DNA from: Elysia chlorotica
Lineage: Eukaryota; Mollusca; Gastropoda; Plakobranchidae
Direction: 5' to 3'
NCBI GenBank assembly: GCA_003991915.1
Contig: RQTK01000084.1
Location: forward strand, 289,214 to 353,213
Length of the DNA: 64,000 nucleotides
Within the stretch, counting starts at the first letter, position 1; each line of letters starts with the position of its first letter. This document shows positions 28,287 to 40,150 of the stretch, one piece after another. The translations under genes and the position numbers were made by a program. The notes below the pieces were generated by a model that saw only the letters and a list, made by a program, of their open reading frames with translations, did no database searches and had not been told where the DNA came from.

Positions 28287-30851
28287 TGTTGTTGTATAAA
28301 AATTATATACGTTTGTTTCTTCTAACTACATAAAACAATTCATCTAAAAATTCAATATAAGCACATAAGACACAGCTTATCTTGAATTTTTAGATGAATT
28401 GTTTTATGTGCTTATATTGAATTTTTAGATGAATTGTTATATGTAGTTAGAGATTAGATTACAAGACCTATCAATGCCTATTATGCCAAAACCGTGTCGG
28501 TGTTTCTTTGCGTTTAACTTCAATTCTGACTTTAAAAAATAAGCGATTTTATTCCGCGGTGATGTGGTTAAAATACTTTTGCCGCCGCGAAATCACAGTT
28601 CCTGCACAGTTCAACGTTTATCAGTATCGATACGGTGAATATTGAGGTTTTAACTTGATTGTTGATAAATCGATAACCTGTTTCAACAGGTCTACTCTAG
28701 AGTTCGACGACATAATTGTTCTCAAAAAATGAGCTGACTCTGCTCTAAGTTTCATCTGATTATTTTTTTACACATGTATCTTCTTTGTATAAAACTGAAT
28801 AAGCGTTGGTAAGCGATGTATACCGAGCCGAACTTTGTGTGTTTATGGCCATAGTCATTAAGTACCCGAATTCTACAAACATGTATACTGTTATCAATTG
28901 TCATAATCATTACACAGTTATAATAGATATATCGACGCTTTTTTTTTAACTATCCGTACGGAAAACCCATCATTTTCATAATTGCATGTATACAGTTTCC
29001 AACCATCAGTTCACTTTGATTTCCCATTTTGAGTACCTTATGAAAAATAGTCAGATTTATCTTATTTGACGGCTGGGGTGAGTCTCGTTTAACTTGATTA
29101 AAATGCTCAATTCTCACGACAAAACGAGGTATCAAACGCGCTTAACCGCGATGTGCAATAAATATAGATTATACTGTCACAAGTTCCAAAACAACTCCTC
29201 CAAAATCCTAAAGGCACTTTATGGCAAAAAAATCCATTCACATCTGTGTAGAATTTTATTTAAATTATCTATATTTGTGAGAATGAGACATAAAATTATT
29301 GAAAATTAATAGGAACTTGTAGCCAACTCAAAGATATGCGGGGAATTCTAGAATCCGAACTTTTAAAAAATATTTCTATAATCAAAGATGCAGAACCCAA
29401 ACTGCAATACCCGTAGCATGATTCATGGATACGTTAGGAGAACTGATGGTATGCCACATCACGAAGCGTTAGACAAAGTAATCAGACGTCTGCCATAGAC
29501 GCCAATCACTCCTTTAGTCCCTTTGAGCACGACTGCTTTAATCTAGATCTAGTTGTAACAGGAAAATGTTGGGATTCTCTCACTGTTTAAATTATCTTAC
29601 GTTCCCGGGGAAGATTACATGCGGCGTGTTTGTGCAATTTTAAAAACCTTGATATTAATATAGTTTGTCTTCAGTAGATCTCACAGAAAAAAATAATATC
29701 TCTTAAAATGATTTAGCGATTTTCTACCGATATTCGCAAAATGCTTAGCATAGGTTTCTTAACCCAGAAAAAACGAATCTCACGCCTACAGTTTTGGTTC
29801 ATTTGTTTGATTTCTTATCGTCCATCGTCAGCTGTTGGATTATATCGTAAACCCAATAGTGACTTATGTTTAATTTACGCGCTACCATACACATGCTTTT
29901 AGGACTTCTGCCTAAGCCTATCGCATTTAACTGAACCTGATCCAACTAATAGGAACAAAATTGAAGCGGCCCCATTGGGGATCGAACCAGGCCTACTACA
30001 ACCATCCGAATAGAATCCGCACTCTCTACCGTTGAGAAACCCGTGTCATGTTTATTCCCAGACTTTCAATAATTTTGCATGACCACATCTGCCCACGTTA
30101 ACATAAAACACAAAAATACCGCACATCATCATCGATCATGGCGGAACGATCAATTGATGTACCATGCTTAATCTATTTACGCTCGAAACATTTCCAACGA
30201 AGTGAAGAAATAGAACGATTAAAAACTTTAACTAGGATGAATTATTGACGCAATGTTGAAGGCGTTTAGTTTGAATCGATATCAACCTTAAGAATTCTTT
30301 TGGATGCCTGAACACTAAAGACGTGGCTTTGTTCACGGGAAAGCTCTTTGTGAGATCCTTTTCACCTCTCTAGACCTAAGAGAGCGTATGTTTGTGCTTC
30401 TCCTGTGGTCTCCACTCTGAGTCTTAGAGCGGTAGTTCCGTATTAATTTGTTTACACTCGATTCTGTAGATCCAGAAAGATAAAACCTGTTGAGACCGTA
30501 GTTCTTGTCTCTTGGAAAATCTAAAGGAGACAAAAACAAAAACTAACGGTATTTATCGTGAGAAAATATCTAATGACAGTCCAATTAAAGAACATTTTTT
30601 CCTTTCTTTCCCTTTATTTTGTCGTCATTTCTTTGTTGATTACTTTGAGTTGTCGTTTTCTGAAGAATAGTTGCTCCAGTTTCTTTGCTTTTCTTCTCTC
30701 TCCTTCTCTCTCTCTATCTATCTATCTCTATCTCTCTGTCTCCCTCCATCCCTTCCTCTATCTCTATATATGTATCTCTCTATTTATATTATACTTTTCC
30801 TCCCTCTTTTTATCTCTATCTCTCCAATTTATCTATCTATCTATCTTTCTT

Positions 30852-30916
<65 letters not shown>

Positions 30917-33900
30917 CATTGAACATTTTAAGAGCACCCTGTCGCAGTCATTATCGAAAAGACTATACCCTCGCCGAGTCAATAACCTCATAGTCGTGAC
31001 CATGTCAATATTATCCAGGATTTATATCTAGTGTAAACATGAACTACCGCTTAATGTCATAGCCAAATGGAAAATCCAAGCCTGTTGTTCCTTTCTCGTT
31101 GGAATAAATTGCAAGAGATTTGATATTACCTAGGCTTCTCAAAAGAACAGGCTTTATCATCAAATCAGAAATACATTTGCATTAAGAGATATTGTATATC
31201 TTTAAACTATTATACACAATAAGGTCATTTTACGCTGTTAAATTGTACGAATTGGGTGGATTAAACAAAAATGCTCTTTGGGGGTCATATTATATCCAAA
31301 GTTATCTTGGTGTGAACAAAAGGGACCATCGATAATTATAGATGAATAAAGCGACGCATCCTCGTGAAAACCAGTAAAGATAGAGCACATGAGAAGACTG
31401 CCGCACTTGACACTTGTGAGAATTCTCCGCACCGTGCGTGGGGGTGCGACTTGAGATGGAGTAGGCGGATAGGGATCGACCAGTGTGAGTATTCCCGGTA
31501 GTTGGCTAGGTAGTGTTTTGAAGCCACGACAAACACCGGAATTGTGGGGAAAATGACAAGTGACCAGGGGATCTATAGCTGTTACAACTGCGGCCGGTTG
31601 TGACGTCTCAAGTGAGCTTTGGCGAATAATTTGGGCCTAAATGCCAGTTTTGTGCTGTTTGAACAAGGGGCTGATTATTAAGATGCAAAGTTGTGTTATC
31701 AAATGCATTTCGTTTTGTCAATTGCATTTTTTTTCTAAGAATAATAGACTCAATATAAATTTCTGAGGGAAAAAATCTATGAATAGATTTCAAATTGTTT
31801 CGGAACGGTACATCTTAATATCGAAACCCGTAGAAACCTGTCGAAACCTGTTGAAACCCTTCGAAACCCTGAACTACTTAATCTCGAAACCAGTCGAAAC
31901 CCATCTAATTGAAATGAAACCTGACTAACAACAGTATTTATATGAGTCTGCTTATAGGCTATATCGTGGACAGGGTCACACGACTCACATCCGACAATTA
32001 TACGTGCTGCCACACAGAAGCCGGGATGCCAGGACTCCTGTCTCATTTGGTCAAACTATACTAACACTGACCAACCAGTAAATGGTAGAGCATTGGTCTC
32101 CAGATCCGGAGGTCGCGTTTCGGATCCCACGATCGGTCAAGATTTTGTTCCGTGGAAGTACATAAATTTGTTAGAAGTCACTCTAATAGCATGTATAAAT
32201 CTATTGATTTAAAAAATTGGTAACATATGAAAATTGGAAGCGAAATGTATGTAATTTTTTTTACGATGCGTGAAATAACACATAGAGGTTTTTATCATCC
32301 AAATTTCAATACATAATTATTAAACATGAACTTTAACTAAAAAAGCAATTTATCATTGGATTTACAGTTAACCACTGTTAATCGTTGTCAGAAAAAATAA
32401 TAATATTTAAATACTTCCACAAAACCACATCATACAATCCTCTCTCTAATTCTGTAATATTTGTCTTTATCAAAACTACATAATGTATAGTTTTATTTAC
32501 TCGATTGTTGTTGTTTTTTTTTGGTGGGCGGGGTGGGGGTACCGCTCGTTTTTGTATTTATTTTCCTTTTGCGTTGGCATGATTTTTTTTCCCTCCTGTT
32601 TTGGCGCTAGATCGATTTTCAAACCATCTGTGTAGCGAACAATATGTGTGTCAGTAGTTGAGTACATACAAGTTTCAAGCACACAAGGCATCTTATTTGT
32701 TGATTCAGTGGATGCCAGTTATCAACGTCAGCACTATATAGACTATATTGTAGACAGGCCCAAAGACTAAGGTCTGGCAATTTTATGTAATGCCACACAC
32801 GAGACAGAGCGGGGATACCATGACTTATGACTCAGCTGGTCACATAATACTGACACCGACCCAGCCAGTTACAGGGAACGAAATTGGACAAATAAATTTG
32901 CCACCGTGGGATTCGAACCGCCGACCTGCCGATCTGAAGATCAAAGCTTTACCACTTTGAGCCAGTTTGCCCTACCTTAATGAGGGAGGGGATATCAATT
33001 TTTTTTTAAGAAAAAAAAGTACCGAATTAATCTAATATCATCGCTCAGTAAGTGATATTACTGGTTTATGTTTGTTTGTTGATGTTTTTTGTCTCTTTTT
33101 TTGCTTCTTGTTTTGTTTTGTTTTTTGGCTTTGCTGTAAAAATGTATTGCAACATTTTGTTTTATAATTACCAATTTCCAAAACTACGTTTATATTTTGT
33201 TTTGTTCCATTTATGGTCTACGTCTGTGTGGGTTTATCTGTAATCTAAAGCAAAAGCCACAAGCTAAGGAAAATTGCCTGAGATGAAGTATTCTATTTAT
33301 TTATTTTTTGTGAAAGTTAGCAATAATTAAGCTTTTTTATCTGAAAAACAAATTCTAAAAATTATCGCAATTATGAAGTGCAACTCACAATTATAGAATT
33401 TAAAGTGGTTCACCAAGAGTAATCCTTTCCGCTATCCCTTGTGCAAACATAAAAAAATCCTCAGAAATAGCGTTTAAAAACTGCAAATTGTGATATTTAA
33501 TGACTATAATTATAATTTAGCAAGGTATAGAACTGTGGAATACTGCATTCATACACAAGATCCACAATCACGTTGAATTATGCGTTGAATCAACATGATT
33601 CTACCAACTACATTTTAGCTTTAATTGAAGAATGCCGCCACTTCCATGCTGGGCTTATAATTATGTTACAGTCATGATCGTCAAAACAAGGTTGTGATTT
33701 GTTTTCTTATTTTTCTAGTCAATTGCATGACAGGTACCAGTCTGTGAGATGCAAAAATCTGCTGTTGACGCGTTGACATACCCGTCAAACAAAGAGTTTT
33801 GATTTTTTTTTTTTTTAGTTTCTTTTTGTGGTTTGTTTTTGCTTTTATTTTATTGTTATTTGTTGTTCTTCATTTTTTTTTTTGCGATAACTTAACTAGA

Positions 33901-36900
33901 CGCGGACGCGAAGCGAATTGTTTGAGTTAGTACAAAACAATAAAACAGAACTAAAGTTCTCTTTTTAGTTGTTTTATTTTTACAGTTTGAGAATATAATA
34001 TATATTATTATAGTTTTTAGTACGAATAAAAAGAAGTGCTCAATTAATTGATCTTTACTTACATTAACGTTTTCAGATCAGCATTTCAGAAAACTCTTTT
34101 ATATTATAGCTAGCTCGTTATATTAATTTTGGGAATCAATGTTGCAATTCGCAGCTGTTTCGAAATAAAAACGGTTTTCCTGATAATTCTTATCACTGAC
34201 TAAAGTTTTCTTGTAAAAAAAAAAACCCGCGATGAATGAATAAAAAAAAATTTGCTAATGCGTGTCTAACTATTGTCGGAAAATGCCAATGTTTTAAAAG
34301 GACCTCTTGACATCCTGCACGGCGTGAATTACATCATGCAATTTTTATTTGTTTGTTTTATTGTTTGTTGTTTTATTGTTGTTGTTTTTCTCATTTCGTA
34401 ACGCCCATCGTCAACAACCAGGCTAATTTGAGGACAGGCCTCAAGAATACTGCATGGCAACATTACGTTATGTCTGGTGCGTTTTATGTTGCATATCGAA
34501 AAACAGAACTATAAAAAAGAGGTGTAAAACAAAACTGAGCTAACTCACTACATATCATTCAATGAGGCCATGTTAAAGATCTTAACAGTTTTGCTCTTCT
34601 CCCATTGTCCATCACCCTACACCCTTTCAACAGCCAAGAGGGCGGACGAACAGATTGTCTTCGGAAATCACCAAAACCAAGCCAGAGTATTGAACAAACG
34701 GGTCGACCTCTCTGCTGATGACCTGACCCCGGAACTACCAGTGAAGGGTGAGCTTGATGAAGGGTCAGAGGCCACTGTGCAGAAGGTGAGTTTGGTTCCG
34801 GCTAACAACAGATTAATTAAGTTTGAAACAGACAAGACATCCAACACCACTCCATTTTATTCAGTTCCCTTTTTTTTCCTTCCTTTAACCCATCAGGCTC
34901 TTTGGTGTCTATAGTTTTTGAGTGTACAGCATTTGTTTTGTTTTGGTATAGTATTTTTTTATCTTAGTTTGAACAGTACACAGGATAAGGAATGAGACAA
35001 CACTGTATTAACAGTTGATTTTAACCATCTTGTACTGGTGTATATTTTTCTCATAATTTAAAAATGATTTTAAAAAATTGATATAATATCTATCCTATCA
35101 ACTTGCACTCAACAATACGATAATTATCTTATTTTACTTTGACATTATTTTTCCATCTTTATTAATTTTCATTGAGACTTTCAAAACATACATAAGGAAT
35201 ATGATTTTATCTAGATTAATAATTATTGTGTAACACGATTGTAACACGTCTTGAGCACTTCAATACTAACCAGTGACGAGAGAGTAGTGCCAAACGGTGC
35301 GAAAAAATATATTCTAGTCTCAAACGGAAATAAAATTGATGATTGACTATAATTCGTGTCTTCCAATAAAGTAAAATGGCTATTTAGTTTAATATAAGCG
35401 CGTTCCCTGTTGTGAGGATTCAACACTATTTCACAATGAGACCACTTAGCGCACTGTTTTGTTTGTTTGTTTTGGTTGTGTGTGTTTTTTTAAATGTTCG
35501 GTGCTATTAATCTTAATTCTTCTCCAATAATTGGCTTCTCATTAATAATCAAGGAATGCAGACAATTTTAAATCGCGTAATGAGTATGAGAATTCATGAA
35601 GCCAATTTTAAGTAGCGTGCTGAATCTGTATTGCTATGTTATCAGTGGGGGACTTCAGTGGAGAAATGACGGAAAACGAAAAAATTCCCTCTCTCCATTT
35701 ATAGATCTATCTAAAACCTACGTCAAAGCATGTAATGGGCATGAAGGGTAAAAGAGTTAGGGAGTGTAATCGATCGCGGAACAAAGGAGTTTCTGTATCT
35801 ATATTTTGTTGTTTTTTTTTACTTAGGTATCCTATATCTACCGCCCCTGGCTATGCAACTTTGTTGTATTCCTTATAAATCGGGCGCGTGCAATCATCAA
35901 GGGTTTGCACAACCTTTTGTCGCGTTGCGTCAGTAGAATGCAAAGTCAGCCAGTTTCAGTCCAATAGCACGCTAGCTTTCCTTATTATTTTGAATGTTAC
36001 TGCTTTCTATACAAATGGAAATACAACCATCCCAGCTGCTCATTCCTAAAGAAACCACGCTTGTCGTGATCGAGGGAAAAAAGATTTTCAGCAGTTCTTT
36101 GTTAACATTAAATGATCTTAGTTTCCTCAGACAATACATTCTAGTGATTTTGTATATGTATTACATGTACCGTTTTATTATGAGGAGACTTAAGTGTACC
36201 CTTTACAATACAAGGCTAGTTTTAAACTGTGTTCTTGTATTGCTATAAAATGAGCAGGAGGAGAAGGATAGTTTTAAACGGAGTTCTTGTGTTGTTATGA
36301 AATGATCAGGAGGAGAAGGATAGTTTTCAACCTTGTTCTTGTTTTGTTATGAAATGAGCAGGAGGAGAATGATAGTTTTAAACTGTGTTCTTGTGTTGTT
36401 ATGAAATGAGCAGGAGATAGACAGTTTTAAACTGTGTTCTTGTGTTGCTATGAAATGAGCAGGAGACTTCAGTGGATAAGGACTTGGCAGACAGAGCAGA
36501 CGCCGCCAGAAAAGACTTCGAGGACCAGGACAAAATTGCAGACGCCATGGAAGCGGCTATGGAGTCTGTGGATAATGCAGCAAAGAATGAAGAGGTGAGA
36601 GGTCAAATTCTAAAGATTTATAGAATAATAGGAGAAAAAACTTGCAGACTAATCTTTTTTTAAACACTAGTTTTCTAGAAGAATTATAATAATAAGGGGA
36701 CAGACTGAGACACCAGTTGCGAACCGAACTGCGGACCTCTTGCTCGTCAGTCCAATGTAGTCTCAACGATATAGACAAAGCAGAGTAGAAGATGAAATAA
36801 AATAGAAGAAGGTTAGTGAACAAAAATCGAAAGATAATAAGGTAATAGCTGGAAAATTTAAGGAGCAGATAATTTATGATTTCCTGGAAGGTAAAAAATC

Positions 36901-39900
36901 TTAGATAATAACTTAAATAAGGTGAAACAATAAACGTGGGTGTGACTCTCGCACGGGTGTTCCGGATTTGGTGCGAATTGATGTAAATTGTTACAATACA
37001 TCAAAGAGTAAAGAAGTTTTGTACCCATTACAAGATGCACTGGGCGCAAAATCCACATTTAATAATAATAATTCACTAGAATTATTCATATTTGATATAT
37101 TGGTATTACCTTGCAAGATGACTACACAAGACTCCTCCTTTTTACTCATAAACTTAAAGCTGAACGTAAAGATAACCTTCTCTCATAGAGAAGCACAGAA
37201 GTTTTGTCTCATCTGTCCTCCCCTTTCCTCCCACCCCCACCCAAACACCCCTTTTTCTACTTCAACCCTACAATTTGTCGGATTGCTCTAGCTTGGAAGC
37301 GTCAGAAAGGACAATGATAGTAGGGTCTCCCGTGTCTTGTTTTCGTCTTGACTTTTTGTCTTCTGTTGATGCCGACTGTCACCGTATAGGATCCCCCTAT
37401 AGCAGACCTAACATAGGAGACGATAAATTTAGGGGCGGGGTGCACAGAGAGATTGAGAGGGGGAGAGATAGGAAAGAGAGAGGAGTGAGAGGGAGAGAGA
37501 CATTCGCTCTCCCTTTTGGCTTTCCTTGACATAATATATCACTAAACCTAAACAAAATCGACATCTTGACATGATTATAAATATGCTAGAGATAAAGAGT
37601 CAACGTCTATAAATTATCCTAATATTCCGATTGGGACGCCTCGGCAGTTTCTAGAACTCTCGTGGTTAGTTCTCTCCAGGCTTTTGATACAGTCATGGTA
37701 TTCAATTGACCAAGTCCTGATTTTTTTTCCTCAGCAGTCAGACGAGGCAGATGTCCCAGAGTCCTCTGACTCCGAACAGGCTTCAGGTGAGGCCAGTGAA
37801 CCAAGCTCGGATAGCATGAGCGGCCAGCGAGATGAAGCCGGCGAGGAGAGCGGCAACGTTGAAGACGAAGATATTAAGGACCTTCTGCAGGTGACCGGAG
37901 AGAATGAGGGAGAGGAACAGGCTGCAGAGCAGACAGCGGATGGGGTCTCGGAATCCGAGGAGGAGAGACAAGAAAGTGACGGTGACAACCAGGCGGAGCA
38001 ACATTCCCAGGTATGAAAGATTCCCTCTACGTGGATTCACTCTGTTTAAGGGAATTAACAAACTTTCAATTTTTGGGTTTAAAATGTTTAGTGGATTTAA
38101 AGCTTCAAGTGGATATATTCCTCCAGGTGCGGAATAATCATCTATGTGCATTTAGTGCTTTAGGTAGACCTAGTTTTCTAGGCGGATTTAGACGTCCATG
38201 GCGACATTCTTCCACCTTACCAAACAAACAAATATTATCTCATACAATGAACACAAAATCAGAGCTAATAGAAACAAATATACACAATGCATCTCCGCAG
38301 GCGGGCGCCAGTGACGTAGGCGGTGATGACGGAGCACTTCAGGCAGAGACACAATCTGAGGATAACGCACAGCTCAACGACTTCTGGAGAGAGATGTACC
38401 AGTACATGGATGCTTACCCAGGTAAACTCACACATAGACGTTGGATTCTGCCAAAAGTAAAAATCTGGAAGCCAGATTATTTAATTTTATTTGAATGAGA
38501 GTTGACTTTAAGCCATGTAAAATGCATGGTGAAAAATAACTTTAATGGTTTCCTATTAGGCTAACATTTCTTTCTTGGGTGCGAGCTTAAATGGGTCCCA
38601 TTTTGAATTTGACTTTATTTGGACTCAATTCATTACCTTAAGAATTATTTTGATTTGTTTTACTTGTTTTAGACAAAAATATTTTAGGCAAAATATGCTA
38701 CCTACTTCGATAATTTTTTTTTATTACAGTCTAATGCAATATAAAGGACACAGCAACCGGGGCGTGGTGGCAATGGGGTTTAAGTGTTTTATTCCAAAGC
38801 AGGAGGTCCGGGTTCGCGCCCCACTTTGGCGTTTGGCGATCGCATAATTATACTTATTATAGTTCCGTGTATCCTGCTTTGGTGGCTATATAGCCTACAT
38901 AATGACGTCGAACGCAAGAAACCAACCTTTACTTTACTATAACTAGTCTGAGATATGTTTGGCAATGTTGGCTGAGCTATGTGCGTTTATGTTGTTGTTT
39001 TTTTTACTAAGGAGCGCCAGGACGAATTAAAACTAAAAGTTTATGCTCACGTCAACTTTATTTCAAATCCATCTCCCCAGGTAACCCCCGACTGCCCTTT
39101 GACCTTTATCGTGGCCGTAGATCTCTGGCGGGCAAGAGGGCGGGATCGCGCCGCATCAAACGTGACCTTCTAGATGACGTTCAGTACGACCCTGACTGGC
39201 TTCGATACCTGTACTCTGTTGCTGAGGATGAACCCAAAGCACCAAGCGATGACCGCTTCGACGCACCAACAAGCGGCGTGCTTGATATGGGTGACTCCCT
39301 CATTTCAGACCAAGATGATTACGTCCCCGTTACCGACTCCGACGCTGAGGAGTTGTATAACGAGCTTGAGGAATACTTGCAGTGGGAATTACAGAGGCGC
39401 TCCGGCATCGAGAAGCTAAGAGAGGCCCTGGGTCTCGTGCCCACAGAGGAAGACATCATCCAGCAGGAGCCGGTCGACAGAGGAGTCTTCTATGGCGGCG
39501 AGTCTGACAGCGCAGACAGTAGGGCAGGGGAGGGCAGTCTGCTCGACAGCCAGCTGTACCCGTACGACCCCGAGTATCCGTCAGAAGGGCTGTACGCCGC
39601 CAAGAGAAGCGACGCAGGGCGGGACGTGTACGGGCTGCCCATTGGTGAAGCCGACAAGCGCTACTTCTTCCCCTTCGCTGACGAGCCGGGGACGCACTGG
39701 GGCGCCTTTGTGCCGGAGAAGCGGGACCTGGTGGACGCCGGCGACGAGAGAAGTGCCTTCCTGGACGACCCGTACCTAGATGACTACCAAATCCCTTCCA
39801 AGCGGGATTACAATGAGGCCATACAGAGGCTACAGCGCCTCGCCATGGCGCTCAGCGACAACAGAGGACCCTACTATGCTGAGCTTGTTCAGGTAACAAG

Positions 39901-39972
39901 ACTACACACTCATCACATTTAATTCCTCTATTGTAGGATATCTCTCACTCTTCCCCTTTCATTCTTCTATCA

Positions 39973-40038
<66 letters not shown>

Positions 40039-40064
40039 TCTCTCTCTCTTCTTCTGCTCTCTCT

Positions 40065-40150
<86 letters not shown>

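Noticed and set aside
32900..32975. tRNA gene
   Set aside because: A and B boxes are readable but stem pairing is poor and the sequence continues into a repeated body, so it is a SINE head.
38301..39139. NPF/NPY family assignment for the prohormone core
   Set aside because: The helical aromatic layout and amidation site are suggestive, but the RxRF/Y-amide end is missing and the intron is not in the usual position near the C-terminal Arg.
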